Shown in pieces: positions 44,114 to 53,118 of a stretch of DNA of 64,000 nucleotides; position 1 is the stretch's first letter; the number at the start of each line of letters is the position of its first letter. This stretch comes from Pelagerythrobacter marensis (GTDB lineage Bacteria; Pseudomonadota; Alphaproteobacteria; Sphingomonadales; Sphingomonadaceae), in assembly GCF_036700095.1 (NCBI RefSeq), contig NZ_CP144918.1:1799001-1863000 (forward strand), given 5' to 3'. A program made the position numbers and the translations under genes. The notes under the pieces are model-generated. The model did no database searches. It worked only from the letters and a program-made list of their open reading frames with translations, and was not told the DNA's origin.

Positions 44114-45136
44114 TTACGGCTGGACCAGCGCTTCGAGCACCTGGTCGGGCGGGCGATGCCCATCGGCCCAGAAGCGGATGTTGGCGATGACTTTTTCGCC
44201 CGACGCTTCGCGTCCCTCGACCGTGGCGCTGCCGATATGGGGCTGGGCGATCACATTGGGCAGGGCAACGAGACGAGCATCGACTTTCGGCTCGTCGGGA
44301 AAGACATCCAGGCCTGCGCCGCCCAGGTGGCCGCTTTCCAGCGCCTCGATCATCGCCTCGTAGTCGACGAGATCGGCCCGCGCGGTGTTGATCAGCGCAG
44401 CCCCCCGCTTCATCAGCGCAATGCGGCGTGCGTCGATCATCCCGCGCGTCTGCGGCGTGGCGGGGCAATGCAGGGTGACGATATCGGATTCGGCCAGAAG
44501 GCGGTCGAGATCCTCCTCGAACCTGGCGCCGAACATCGTTTCCACCGCTTCTGGCAGGCGATGGCGGTTGTGATAGCGGATTTCGAAGCCGAAGGCGCGC
44601 GCGCGCGATGCGACCGCCTGACCGATCCGGCCCATGCCCACGATCCCCAGCACTTTGCCGCCCAGCTTGCGGCCGAGCATGGCCGAGGGTGCCCAGCCGG
44701 TCCAGCGTTCCCGGCGGATCAGCGCGGTGCCTTCGCGCAGACGGCGCGGAACGCCGATGATCAGCGCCATTGTCAGATCGGCCGTGTCGTCGGTGAACAC
44801 GCCCGGCGTGTTGGTGACCATGATCTTGCGCGCCGCGGCGGCGGCGAGATCGATATGATCTGTTCCTGCACCGAAATTCGCGATCAGGCCGAGCTGCTCG
44901 CCCGCTTCTGCCAGCAATTCGGCGTCGATCCGGTCGGTCACGGTCGGGACAAGCACGTCGCACTCGCGCATCGCGGTGGCGAGTTCGTCGCGCGACATGG
45001 CAATGTCGGCGGGGTTGAGCCGGACATCGAACAGCTCCTCCATCCGTGCCTCGATCGAGGGGAGGAGGTGCCGCGTCACTATCACGCGCGGCTTGCCCGC
45101 GACGCGCCGGTTCGAGTCCGCTCCCGTCTGTTCCAT
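44114..45136 (-). CDS. D-2-hydroxyacid dehydrogenase (glyoxylate/glycerate type)
   Basis: A 340-residue NAD(P)-dependent dehydrogenase. The Rossmann motif is GIVGMGRIG. The substrate-binding Arg is in NTARADLVD, the catalytic Glu in VFPDEP, and the catalytic His in QPHIGSAT. This composition best fits glyoxylate/hydroxypyruvate reductase-type enzymes, but lactate or other 2-hydroxyacids are possible. ATG 45136 is the first start; the amt gene begins 15 bases downstream on the same strand, so both may be cotranscribed. Confidence 0.9.
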   Translation of the reverse strand: MEQTGADSNRRVAGKPRVIVTRHLLPSIEARMEELFDVRLNPADIAMSRDELATAMRECDVLVPTVTDRIDAELLAEAGEQLGLIANFGAGTDHIDLAAAAARKIMVTNTPGVFTDDTADLTMALIIGVPRRLREGTALIRRERWTGWAPSAMLGRKLGGKVLGIVGMGRIGQAVASRARAFGFEIRYHNRHRLPEAVETMFGARFEEDLDRLLAESDIVTLHCPATPQTRGMIDARRIALMKRGAALINTARADLVDYEAMIEALESGHLGGAGLDVFPDEPKVDARLVALPNVIAQPHIGSATVEGREASGEKVIANIRFWADGHRPPDQVLEALVQP

Positions 45137-45228
45137 GTCTTTTGCGCTAGGACGCCGGAGGCCTCGCGGTCAAGCGGCGCGGAAGATGACTTGAAGGGCA
45201 GGGGGTGCGCGATTTATGGAAAGCGGCG

Positions 45229-45696
45229 ATGTACAGGCTTTTTGTTGTTCTTTTCACGGCGTTTATCGCCATTGCCGCGCCCGCGGTCGGGCAAGAACGC
45301 GAGGTGCCCTACTGGGCCACGATCGACACCACCGAACTGAACATGCGCGTCGGCCCCAGCGTCAACTACAGGATCGAATGGGTCTATCGCCGCGAAGGCC
45401 TGCCGGTGAAGGTCGTCCGGGTGATCGACGGCTGGCGCCTGATCCGCGACCCCGATGGCGCCCGGGGATGGGTGGCGGCGCGTCTGCTAAGCGCGGAGCG
45501 CGGTGCGATCGTCGTGGGCAAGGGGCTTGCGGCATTGCGCGCAGAACCGGCCGAAAATGCGCGGTTGAAATGGAATGTCGAACCCGGCGTCGTCGGCAAG
45601 CTCGGCGAATGCGAGGCGGGCTGGTGCAATTTCGACGTGGACGGCCGGGCCGGCTGGATCAGGGCCGACCGCCTGTGGGGCGCCGGCGACCCCTGA
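45229..45696 (+). CDS. Exported protein with two SH3-like domains
   Basis: A 155-residue protein. The signal peptide is about residues 1-21 (cleavage near AVGQ). Two bacterial SH3 (SH3_3/SH3_4-like) modules follow: LNMRVGPSVNYRIEWVYRREGLPVKV to about 85, then AALRAEPAENARLKWNVEPGVVG to GWIRADRLW. Such domains bind cell-wall peptides in the periplasm. The ATG at 45229 is chosen because GGAAAG lies just upstream; an in-frame GTG at 45205 would add eight residues before the signal peptide. Confidence 0.85.
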   Translation: MYRLFVVLFTAFIAIAAPAVGQEREVPYWATIDTTELNMRVGPSVNYRIEWVYRREGLPVKVVRVIDGWRLIRDPDGARGWVAARLLSAERGAIVVGKGLAALRAEPAENARLKWNVEPGVVGKLGECEAGWCNFDVDGRAGWIRADRLWGAGDP

Positions 45697-45766
45697 GGCT
45701 GCCGAGGGGCACCGGCCGGCCGCCGCCAGCCCGGCTCGACAGCGACTTTCGAGAAAAAGCGCCCGC

Positions 45767-46180
45767 TCAGCCGTCCGGCGCGGCAGCCCGGCGCGTGACG
45801 GTGACCGTCGTTCCGTCTTCGGCCGTCGCGGTCCAGCTTCCGTCCGGTGCCGGCGGGCTGTCGGTCCAGCACAGTTCCGCGCCGCCTTCGGGGGTCAGGC
45901 AGTTTCGGTTGTCGCGAACTTCCCAGGTGCCGCGCGCCGTTTCCGTGCCGTCCATGAGATCGACGTAAGTGCCGTCGGCGTTGATCCTGGTGGTGGTGAC
46001 CGTGCCATCGGCCCAGGTCACCTCGTAATCCCCCGCCGCGTCGTCGCCCGCAAGGGCGGACGTGCCGGTCTGGACCGGATCTGCCGGTTCCGCCGTCTGT
46101 GCGTCCGCAGCCGCTTCCTCGCCCTGCTGCGAACACGCGCATAGTGCGAGGACAGCCGCGGTCAGAACAGTCTTTCTCAT
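45767..46180 (-). CDS. Small predicted lipoprotein of unknown function
   Basis: A protein of 137 residues. The signal peptide MRKTVLTAAVLALCAC has a lipobox-like LCAC, with Cys at about 14-16, followed by a polar Gln/Glu/Ala linker. The core has a repeated motif of glycine-tryptophan-type strands (YEVTWADGTVTTTRINADGTY, RGTWEVRDNRNCLTPEG, DGSWTATAEDG), which suggests a small beta-sheet domain. AAGGAGA lies eight bases before ATG 46180. Function is not recognisable. It is monocistronic between the SH3 gene and the thiolase gene. Confidence 0.75.
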   Translation of the reverse strand: MRKTVLTAAVLALCACSQQGEEAAADAQTAEPADPVQTGTSALAGDDAAGDYEVTWADGTVTTTRINADGTYVDLMDGTETARGTWEVRDNRNCLTPEGGAELCWTDSPPAPDGSWTATAEDGTTVTVTRRAAAPDG

Positions 46181-46276
46181 CTCCCAATTCTCCTTATGTT
46201 TTGGAGGTAAGGCGATGATACGCGTCTCTAACCGCAGCAGCAAACGGCAGGTGCCGATTTGTCCCCGGCCCTCCGG

Positions 46277-47473
46277 TCAGGCCAGTTCCACCGCCACCGC
46301 AGTGGCCTCGCCGCCGCCGATGCAGAGCGATGCGATCCCGCGCTTCTTGCCCTGGTTCTTCAGGGCATTGAGCAGGGTGACGAGGATTCGCGTGCCGCTG
46401 GCCCCGATCGGATGGCCCAGCGCGGTGCCGCCGCCGTTGATATTGATCTTGTCGTGCGGGATGCCGATGTCGCGCATCGCGAACATGGCGACACAGGCGA
46501 AAGCCTCGTTGACTTCCCACAGTTCCACATCGTCGACCGACCAGCCGGCCTTGTCGAGAACCTTCTGAATGGCCCCGATCGGCGCGACGGTGAACTGCGC
46601 CGGCTCCTGCGCGTGCGCGGCCATGGCGACGATCCGGGCCACCGGTTCCAGGCCCTTGCTCTTCGCTACGCTCTCGCGCGTCAGCACCACCGCAGCGGCA
46701 CCGTCGGAGATCGAGCTGGACGTGGCGGCGGTGATCGTCCCGTCCTTCGCGAAAGCCGGCTTCAGCGTCGGAATCTTGTCGGGCTTGCCGCGGCCGGGCT
46801 GCTCGTCGGTGTCGACGACGGTTTCGCCCGCCCGGGAAGAGACGGTGACCGGGACGATTTCGTCGGCAAACGCGCCGCTGTCGATCGCGGCATTGGCGCG
46901 GCGCAGCGACTCGATCGCGTAGTCGTCCATTTCCTCGCGCGTCATCTGATAATCATCGGCGGTGGACTGGGCGAAGGTCCCCATGGCGCGGCCTTCTTCG
47001 TAAGCATCCTCCAACCCGTCGAGGAACATGTGATCGTAAGCCGTGTCGTGGCCGATCCGCGCGCCCGAACGGTGTTTCTTGAGCAGGTAGGGGGCATTGG
47101 TCATGCTCTCCATCCCGCCCGCGACGACGACATCGATCGTCCCCGAGGCAAGCGCTTCGGCGCCCATGATGACCGTCTGCATGCCGCTGCCGCAGACTTT
47201 GTTGACCGTGGTCGCCTGGACCGACTTGGGCAAGCCGGCCTTGATCGCCGCCTGGCGCGCGGGTGCCTGACCAAGCCCGGCGGGCAGAACACAACCCATA
47301 TAGATTCGGTCGATATCGTCCCCGGCAACGCCTGCGCGCTCGACCGAAGCCTTCACCGCGGTCGCGCCGAGCTCGGTCGCGCTGACGGCAGCCAGTGCGC
47401 CCTGCATGCCACCCATCGGCGTGCGGGCGTAGGAGAGGATGACGACGGGGTCGTTCGCGGAAAACTGGGCCAT
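46277..47473 (-). CDS. Acetyl-CoA C-acyltransferase (thiolase)
   Basis: A 398-residue thiolase. The nucleophile Cys94 is in NKVCGSGMQT, the His is in GHPIGASG, and the second Cys is in ASLCIGGGEATA near the end. Two normally fixed segments vary: NINGGGTALGHP (usual GGAIALGHP) and GGGEATA (usual GGGMG or GGGQG). It condenses or cleaves acetyl-CoA units, as in acetoacetyl-CoA formation or beta-oxidation. Biosynthetic versus degradative direction cannot be judged. It is divergent from the aldehyde dehydrogenase gene, with 144 bases between. Confidence 0.93.
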   Translation of the reverse strand: MAQFSANDPVVILSYARTPMGGMQGALAAVSATELGATAVKASVERAGVAGDDIDRIYMGCVLPAGLGQAPARQAAIKAGLPKSVQATTVNKVCGSGMQTVIMGAEALASGTIDVVVAGGMESMTNAPYLLKKHRSGARIGHDTAYDHMFLDGLEDAYEEGRAMGTFAQSTADDYQMTREEMDDYAIESLRRANAAIDSGAFADEIVPVTVSSRAGETVVDTDEQPGRGKPDKIPTLKPAFAKDGTITAATSSSISDGAAAVVLTRESVAKSKGLEPVARIVAMAAHAQEPAQFTVAPIGAIQKVLDKAGWSVDDVELWEVNEAFACVAMFAMRDIGIPHDKININGGGTALGHPIGASGTRILVTLLNALKNQGKKRGIASLCIGGGEATAVAVELA

Positions 47474-47617
47474 GGGGACGATGCCTTTCGCTGGAGATCG
47501 TGGTTGGGGTGCTACCTAATGTTGCACTGCGGCAAAGGCAAATGGCCGGTTGTCCGCTTGCCAACAGGTGCCATGTGGTGGACACTCGGTAGCAAAGCAA
47601 AACCGATGGAGAGAGCG

Positions 47618-49048
47618 ATGGCCCGGCATGACCCTTCCGCGATGCACGAAGTGCTGCGCAAGCAGCGCGAATCCTTCGTCGCTGCACGGCCCGAAGGGCT
47701 CGATGTGCGCCGCGACCGGATCGCGCGCGCGATCGCTCTGCTGAAGGAGAACAGCGACGCCTTGTGCAAGGCGATGAGTGCGGATTTCGGCAATCGCAGC
47801 CCGCACCAGTCGATGATCACCGACATCGCCAGCACGGTTTCCTTCGGCAAATATTGTCTCAAGCATCTCGGCAAATGGGCGCGGGCGGAAAAGCGGCATG
47901 TTCGGTTTCCGCTGGGGCTGCTGGGAGCGAAGGCGGAACTGCGATACGAGCCCAAGGGCGTGATCGGCATTCTCAGCCCCTGGAACTTTCCGGTCAATCT
48001 CAGCTTCGGCCCGCTGATGCAGGTGCTCGCAGCCGGCAATCGGGCGATGATCAAGCCGAGCGAGTTCACCGAGAGAACATCGGACCTCTCGGCCGAGCTG
48101 AGCGCGAAATACTTCGACGAGAGCGAGGTTGCCTTCGTCACGGGCGGGCCGGAGGTCGCCCATGAATTCTCCTCGCTCCCGTTCGATCACCTCGTTTTCA
48201 CCGGATCGACTGCGACCGGGCGCAAGGTGATGGAGGCGGCGGCCCGGAACCTGTGCCCGGTCACGCTGGAGCTGGGCGGCAAATCGCCGGTGTTCCTGGG
48301 GCGCGGGGCGAATCTGGAGCAGGCGGGCGAGCGGATCGCGATGGGCAAGATGATGAACGCCGGCCAGATCTGCCTGGCGCCCGATTACATGTACGTTCCG
48401 CAGGATCAGGAAGACGCGGCGATCGCGGCGGTCGAGCTGGGGGTGCACCGGATGTACCCGACCCTGCTGGAGAACGAGGACTATGCCTCGATCGTCACCG
48501 ACCGGCATTTCGACCGGCTGAAAGGCATGGTCGAGGATGCGCGCGACAAGGGGGCCGAGGTGATCGAGGTCAATCCGGGCAAGGAGGACTTTTCCGGCAC
48601 CAACGCGCGCAAGATGCCGCTGACCATACTGCGCAACGTGACCGACGACATGCAGGCCATGCAGGAGGAGATTTTCGGCCCCGTCCTGCCGGTGAAGACC
48701 TATCGCGATGTCGGCGAGGCGATCGATTACGTCAACGAACGCGACCGGCCGCTGGGTCTCTATTATTTCGGGACCGATGCCGGCGAGCGCGAACAAGTGC
48801 TGAGCCGCACGATTTCCGGCGGCGTCACGGTCAACGACGTGATCTTCCACGTTTCGATGGAAGATCTGCCGTTCGGCGGCGTGGGGCCGAGCGGAATCGG
48901 CGCGTATCACGGCGTCGAAGGTTTTCGCGAATTCAGCCACGCGCGCGCCGTTTACACCCAGCCGAAGATCGACGTTGCGAAGCTCGGCGGTTTCAAGCCG
49001 CCCTATGGCGCGGCGACGGAAAAGGCGGTTCGCGGCTTGATGAAATAG
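47618..49048 (+). CDS. Coniferyl aldehyde dehydrogenase-type aldehyde dehydrogenase
   Basis: A 476-residue aldehyde dehydrogenase. The catalytic Cys252 is in NAGQICLAPDY, the general base Glu218 in TLELGGKSP, and the NAD-binding segment is ILSPWNFPVNLS. The C-terminal KLGGFKPPYG fits the CalB/coniferyl aldehyde dehydrogenase branch. It oxidises an aromatic or long-chain aldehyde to the acid with NAD(P). ATG 47618 is chosen because GGAGAGAG precedes it; ATG 47606 is in frame. No ferulate or lignin cluster is adjacent. Confidence 0.87.
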   Translation: MARHDPSAMHEVLRKQRESFVAARPEGLDVRRDRIARAIALLKENSDALCKAMSADFGNRSPHQSMITDIASTVSFGKYCLKHLGKWARAEKRHVRFPLGLLGAKAELRYEPKGVIGILSPWNFPVNLSFGPLMQVLAAGNRAMIKPSEFTERTSDLSAELSAKYFDESEVAFVTGGPEVAHEFSSLPFDHLVFTGSTATGRKVMEAAARNLCPVTLELGGKSPVFLGRGANLEQAGERIAMGKMMNAGQICLAPDYMYVPQDQEDAAIAAVELGVHRMYPTLLENEDYASIVTDRHFDRLKGMVEDARDKGAEVIEVNPGKEDFSGTNARKMPLTILRNVTDDMQAMQEEIFGPVLPVKTYRDVGEAIDYVNERDRPLGLYYFGTDAGEREQVLSRTISGGVTVNDVIFHVSMEDLPFGGVGPSGIGAYHGVEGFREFSHARAVYTQPKIDVAKLGGFKPPYGAATEKAVRGLMK

Positions 49049-49110
49049 CCTGCCCGACAGGCGGCCCGCGCGGCACGCATTTATTGCGAAAGGTTCGCAT
49101 TTCCGCGCCC

Positions 49111-49139
49111 TTGCGCCATGCGGACGAGCGGCCTAGAGG
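49111..49139 (+). promoter_or_regulatory. Candidate promoter of the nuo operon
   Basis: TTGCGC (49111-49116) and TAGAGG (49134-49139) are separated by 17 bases, a form common in GC-rich alphaproteobacterial promoters. It lies about 60 bases before the nuoA start, in a 150-base gap. It is a weaker match than the site before nuoH. Confidence 0.4.
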
Positions 49140-49198
49140 CGGGCGCGAAACATCCGCCCCGCGGGAATCGCCCCAAGGAAACCGCTCAAGGAATCATC

Positions 49199-49573
49199 GT
49201 GGTCGACCTGAGCCAATATCTTCCGATCCTGATCTTCCTGATCATTGCGCTGGGACTCTCGGCGCTGTTCGTGTTCCTGCCGATGGGCGTCTCACGTCTT
49301 ACCGGCGCGCACAACCCGAGTACGGAGAAGAACAGCGAGTACGAATGCGGCTTCCCCGCGTTCGAGGATTCGCGCAGCCAGTTCGACGTGCGGTTTTATC
49401 TCGTCGCGATCCTGTTCATCATTTTCGACCTCGAAGTGGCGTTCCTGTTCCCCTGGTCCGTCTCGGTGTTCGATCTCGGCTGGCCCGCATGGATCGCAAT
49501 GATGATCTTTCTCGGCATCCTGACCGTCGGTTTCATCTATGAATGGAAGTCCGGCGCGCTGGATTGGGAATAA
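49199..49573 (+). CDS. nuoA: NADH-quinone oxidoreductase subunit A
   Basis: A 124-residue membrane subunit with three helices. The conserved loop [15 protein letters not shown] includes the switch cysteine, and [26 protein letters not shown] is the signature second helix. The GTG at 49199 is used because AAGGA lies six bases upstream and the family begins at this point. It opens the nuo operon, and nuoB follows after three bases. Confidence 0.95.
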   Translation: MVDLSQYLPILIFLIIALGLSALFVFLPMGVSRLTGAHNPSTEKNSEYECGFPAFEDSRSQFDVRFYLVAILFIIFDLEVAFLFPWSVSVFDLGWPAWIAMMIFLGILTVGFIYEWKSGALDWE

Positions 49574-49576
49574 GTT

Positions 49577-50119
49577 ATGAATCAAGTCACCCCCGCAGCC
49601 CGCCCCGGCGAAGTGCGTCAGCCCGACGCGGAGTACTTTCGTGCCCTGCAGACAGAGGTGAACGACAAGGGTTTCCTCGTCACCAGCACCGAGGAGCTGT
49701 TTCAATGGGCGCGCACCGGCTCGCTCTGGTGGATGACGTTCGGCCTCGCCTGCTGCGCGGTGGAAATGATTCACGTCAACATGCCGCGTTACGACATGGA
49801 GCGTTTCGGGGTCGCCCCGCGCGCCAGCCCGCGGCAGAGCGACGTGATGATCGTCGCCGGCACGCTGTGCAACAAGATGGCGCCCGCGCTGCGCAAGGTC
49901 TACGACCAGATGTCGGATCCGAAATACGTGATTTCGATGGGCAGCTGCGCCAATGGCGGCGGCTATTACCACTACAGCTACAGCGTGGTGCGCGGCTGCG
50001 ACCGCATCGTGCCGGTCGATATCTATGTCCCGGGCTGTCCGCCGACTGCGGAGGCGCTGCTTTACGGCGTGATGCAGTTGCAGCGGAAAATCCGGCGCGA
50101 AGGGACGATCGAAAGGTGA
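49577..50119 (+). CDS. nuoB: NADH-quinone oxidoreductase subunit B
   Basis: A 180-residue peripheral subunit holding cluster N2, the last [4Fe-4S] before quinone. [12 protein letters not shown] has the tandem cysteines; [11 protein letters not shown] and [15 protein letters not shown] supply the other two ligands. Length and motifs are standard. It sits between nuoA and nuoC. Confidence 0.97.
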   Translation: MNQVTPAARPGEVRQPDAEYFRALQTEVNDKGFLVTSTEELFQWARTGSLWWMTFGLACCAVEMIHVNMPRYDMERFGVAPRASPRQSDVMIVAGTLCNKMAPALRKVYDQMSDPKYVISMGSCANGGGYYHYSYSVVRGCDRIVPVDIYVPGCPPTAEALLYGVMQLQRKIRREGTIER

Positions 50120-50129
50120 TTGCCCGACA

Positions 50130-50978
50130 ATGACCGCTGTTCATTCCGCCCCCAGATACGCCTCCAACGACGGCGTGAAGGCTGCGCTGTCCGCAGCGCT
50201 CGGCAAGATGCTCGTCGATGCGCACGAGGAGCACGGCGAAATCCTGCTGACCGTGAAGCGCGATTCGATCGAGGATGCTCTGCGCCTCCTGCGCGACGAG
50301 CATGAATATCAGCAGCTTATGGAGATCGCGGGGGTCGATTACCCCCAGCGTGCCGAGCGTTTCGAAGTCGTCTACATGCTCCTCAGCGTAACCCGGAACC
50401 ACCGGGTCATGGTGAAGGTGACGGCGTCGGAAAAGACGCCCGTGCCGACGGTCACCACGCTGTGGCCCAACGCCGGCTGGCTCGAACGCGAGGTTTTCGA
50501 CCTTTACGGCGTGCTGTTCGACGGCAACACCGACTTGCGCCGAATCCTTACCGACTACGGGTTCGAGGGGCATCCTTTCCGCAAGGACTTTCCGCTCACC
50601 GGCTATCACGAACTGCGCTATTCCGAAGAGGAGAAGCGCGTCGTTTACGAGCCTGTCGACCTGCCGCAGGAGCTGCGCCAGTTCGATTTCATGAGCCCCT
50701 GGGAAGGGGCGGACTATGTTCTGCCCGGCGACGAGAAGGCTGCGACACCGCCGGTCGACGAACCCAAGACGACCGAGAAGCCCTCCGAAACCGGCGCCGG
50801 TGCGAAGGCCGACGAGGAAGCCGCCGACAAAGTCAGCGCCGCGGCCCCTGCCGAAGGCGACAGCGAACTCGAAGAATCCGCCCCCGAGCCGACCGAAGAT
50901 CGCGAAGATCGTGCGAAGCGCGAGGGCAAGACGCGGGAGACCAAGTCCGCGACAGAGCCGAAGGAGAAGGGCGAATGA
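50130..50978 (+). CDS. nuoC: NADH-quinone oxidoreductase subunit C with a long acidic tail
   Basis: A 282-residue subunit. The 30-kDa domain occupies about residues 1-195, with [22 protein letters not shown] and [23 protein letters not shown] as the family signature. The last 85 residues are a low-complexity acidic Ala/Glu/Pro/Lys tail that typical NuoC proteins lack. It is probably disordered and its role is unknown. The stop overlaps the nuoD ATG (ATGA). Confidence 0.94.
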   Translation: MTAVHSAPRYASNDGVKAALSAALGKMLVDAHEEHGEILLTVKRDSIEDALRLLRDEHEYQQLMEIAGVDYPQRAERFEVVYMLLSVTRNHRVMVKVTASEKTPVPTVTTLWPNAGWLEREVFDLYGVLFDGNTDLRRILTDYGFEGHPFRKDFPLTGYHELRYSEEEKRVVYEPVDLPQELRQFDFMSPWEGADYVLPGDEKAATPPVDEPKTTEKPSETGAGAKADEEAADKVSAAAPAEGDSELEESAPEPTEDREDRAKREGKTRETKSATEPKEKGE

Positions 50979-52189
50979 GCGGTCTCGTAGCCGAAGACTC
51001 GCCGACCACCGAAGGCGAGGTGATCTCCAACTACACGATCAACTTCGGGCCGCAGCACCCCGCCGCGCACGGCGTGCTGCGCATGGTGATGGAGCTCGAC
51101 GGCGAGGTAATCGAACGGATCGATCCGCATGTCGGCCTGCTGCATCGCGGCACCGAAAAGCTGATCGAGCACAAGACGTACCTGCAGGCGCTGCCCTATT
51201 TCGACCGGCTCGATTACTGCTCCCCGCTGTGCCAGGAGCACAGCTACGTCCTGGCGATCGAAAAGCTCCTCAACGTCGAAGTGCCGATCCGTGCGCAGTA
51301 CCTGCGCGTGCTGTTCGCCGAGCTGACGCGCATTTCGAACCATATGCTGAACATCGGCGCGCACGTAATGGACGTGGGCGCGATGACGCCCAACCTGTGG
51401 GTCTTCGAACTGCGCGAAGACTGCATGAACTTCTTCGAGCGGGCATCGGGCGCACGTATGCACAGCGCGTGGTTCCGTCCCGGCGGCGTCCACCAGGACG
51501 TGCCGCTGAAGCTGCTGACCGACATCGGCGACTGGGTGGATGGCCGCCTGCCCGAGCTGTTCGGCGATGCGATGAGCCTTGTCATGGACAATCGCATCTT
51601 CAAGCAGCGCAACGTCGATATTGCCGTGGTGAGCAAGGAAGACGCCCTGCGCTGGGGCTTTTCGGGGCCGATGATCCGCGCCGCGGGCATCCCCTGGGAT
51701 CTGCGCAAGTCGCAGCCTTACGACGTATACGACCGGATGGATTTCGAAATCCCGGTCGGCACCAATTCCGATTGCTACGACCGCTTCATGGTGCGCGTGA
51801 AGGAAGTTTACGAAAGCGCGAAGATCATCAAGCAGTGCCTGGCCGAAATGCCCGAAGGGCCGATCGCCAGCACCGACGGCAAAGTCTCTCCACCCAAGCG
51901 CGGCGAGATGAAGCAGTCGATGGAAGCGCTGATCCACCACTTCAAACTCTATACCGAGGGGTTCCACGTGCCCGCCGGCGAAGTCTACGTCGCGACCGAA
52001 AGCCCGAAGGGCGAATTCGGCGTCTATCTGGTCAGCGACGGGTCGAACAAACCCTACCGCTGCAAGATCCGCCCGACCGCGTTCAGCCACCTTCAGGCGA
52101 TGGATTTCATGTCGAAAGGCCACATGCTGCCCGATGCCACCGCCATCCTCGGCGCCATCGACGTCGTGTTCGGGGAGTGCGACCGGTGA
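50975..52189 (+). CDS. nuoD: NADH-quinone oxidoreductase subunit D
   Basis: A 404-residue 49-kDa subunit that forms the quinone pocket with NuoB. Signature motifs are [16 protein letters not shown] (loop with the quinone-contacting His), [14 protein letters not shown], and DVVFGECDR at the C-terminus. Length is normal. It is followed by a 120-base palindromic repeat region before nuoE rather than the usual overlap. Confidence 0.97.
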   Translation: MSGLVAEDSPTTEGEVISNYTINFGPQHPAAHGVLRMVMELDGEVIERIDPHVGLLHRGTEKLIEHKTYLQALPYFDRLDYCSPLCQEHSYVLAIEKLLNVEVPIRAQYLRVLFAELTRISNHMLNIGAHVMDVGAMTPNLWVFELREDCMNFFERASGARMHSAWFRPGGVHQDVPLKLLTDIGDWVDGRLPELFGDAMSLVMDNRIFKQRNVDIAVVSKEDALRWGFSGPMIRAAGIPWDLRKSQPYDVYDRMDFEIPVGTNSDCYDRFMVRVKEVYESAKIIKQCLAEMPEGPIASTDGKVSPPKRGEMKQSMEALIHHFKLYTEGFHVPAGEVYVATESPKGEFGVYLVSDGSNKPYRCKIRPTAFSHLQAMDFMSKGHMLPDATAILGAIDVVFGECDR

Positions 52190-52208
52190 CTATGCAACAC
52201 CACACCAC

Positions 52209-52293
52209 CGTCATCCCGGGGTTGATCCGGAATCCCGCTTTTCTTCCGTCGCACCTCGATGCAGCGGGACCCCGGATCAAGTCCCGGGCGACG
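52209..52293. repeat. REP-like palindrome between nuoD and nuoE
   Basis: Two arms of 31 bases (52209-52239 and 52263-52293) are reverse complements with a handful of mismatches, and have the CCCGGG-TTGATCCGG core seen in sphingomonad intergenic repeats. It is transcribed within the nuo operon, so the mRNA should fold into a long stem-loop between the nuoD stop and the nuoE ribosome binding site. Confidence 0.8.
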
Positions 52294-52310
52294 ATCCGGA
52301 GGGATCGTCG
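52289..52310 (+). promoter_or_regulatory. Hairpin enclosing the nuoE ribosome binding site
   Basis: CGACGATCC (52289-52297) pairs perfectly with GGATCGTCG (52302-52310) around GGAG. The Shine-Dalgarno GGAGGG (52298-52303) lies in the loop and upper stem, and the last paired G is the first base of the GTG start. Folding would limit ribosome access unless it is opened by translating ribosomes or a competing fold with the upstream repeat arm. Confidence 0.55.
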
Positions 52311-52978
52311 TGGCTGACCGTCAACCCGTGCCCGACACCCCCGAGCTGCGCGAGCGCTGGGGATCGTTCGAATTCACGCCCGCTTACAAGGCGAAAGCGG
52401 ACAAGGCGATTGCGCGCTATCCCGAGGGGCGGCAGCGCTCTGCGGTGATGCCGCTGCTCGACCTGGCGCAACGCCAAGTCGGTGAAGAGACGGATACGCA
52501 GGGCTGGCTGCCGCTGCCGGTGATCGAATATGTCGCGCGCTATCTCGACATGCCGGTGATCCGCGTGCTCGAGGTCGCCACGTTCTATTTCATGTACAAC
52601 CTCAAGCCGGTGGGCAAATATCACGTCCAGGTCTGCGGCACGACGCCGTGCATGCTGCGCGGTTCCGACGGGTTGTTCGAGACTTGCAAGAAGCGCGGCA
52701 TGAAGAAAGGCGCCGTGTCGGAAGACGGCCTGTGGACTCTCACCGAAGTCGAATGCATGGGCAATTGTGCGACCGCGCCGATGGTCCAGATCAACGACGA
52801 CAATTACGAGGATCTGACGCCGGAGCGGCTCGACGCCATTCTCGACGCGCTGGCCGCGGGCGAGCAGCCCAAGACCGGGACGCAGGAGCCCGGCCGCCAT
52901 ACCAGCGAGCCTTTGGGTGGGCCGACCACGCTGAAGGACATGGTCGAGGCCAACCACGATTACCGGGGCGAATGGTAA
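52310..52978 (+). CDS. nuoE: NADH-quinone oxidoreductase subunit E
   Basis: A 222-residue subunit carrying [2Fe-2S] cluster N1a. Ligands are VQVCGTTPC and [11 protein letters not shown]. The GTG at 52310 has GGAGGG six bases upstream. A C-terminal tail of about 50 residues ([21 protein letters not shown]) extends beyond the core and includes the [14 protein letters not shown] end common in this group. The stop overlaps the next small gene (TAATG). Confidence 0.96.
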   Translation: MADRQPVPDTPELRERWGSFEFTPAYKAKADKAIARYPEGRQRSAVMPLLDLAQRQVGEETDTQGWLPLPVIEYVARYLDMPVIRVLEVATFYFMYNLKPVGKYHVQVCGTTPCMLRGSDGLFETCKKRGMKKGAVSEDGLWTLTEVECMGNCATAPMVQINDDNYEDLTPERLDAILDALAAGEQPKTGTQEPGRHTSEPLGGPTTLKDMVEANHDYRGEW

Positions 52979-53118
52979 TGGACATCGTCGCCATCATCGT
53001 CGCGCTGATCCTGGTGTTCATCGCGTGGAAGGTCCTCGTCGGCCTGGTCAAGTTCGGCGCGATCGCGCTGATCGTCGTCGCGGCGGCGTGGTTCGTTTCG
53101 CAGGGAGGGTTCGCGTGA
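52978..53118 (+). CDS. Small membrane protein encoded between nuoE and nuoF
   Basis: A 46-residue protein too short for ordinary gene lists. The ATG at 52978 overlaps the nuoE stop (TAATG), and its TGA overlaps the nuoF GTG start (GTGA), so there is coupling on both sides. It is almost entirely hydrophobic: [20 protein letters not shown], then VGLVKFG and [12 protein letters not shown]. That pattern fits two short membrane segments or one long one. It is unrelated to standard Nuo subunits. It could be an accessory or assembly factor of complex I. Confidence 0.72.
   Translation: MDIVAIIVALILVFIAWKVLVGLVKFGAIALIVVAAAWFVSQGGFA

Noticed and set aside
42795-44963. Possible fusion of the ammonium transporter with upstream sequence
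   Set aside because: The frame stays open upstream, but the upstream part is the out-of-phase dehydrogenase gene. A proper signal peptide begins at 44099.
45697-45766. Terminator after the small lipoprotein gene
   Set aside because: A T-run (GCGCTTTTTC on the minus strand) is present, but no clean stem precedes it.
52190-52309. Insertion sequence between nuoD and nuoE
   Set aside because: No transposase, no target duplication; the sequence is a short palindromic repeat.
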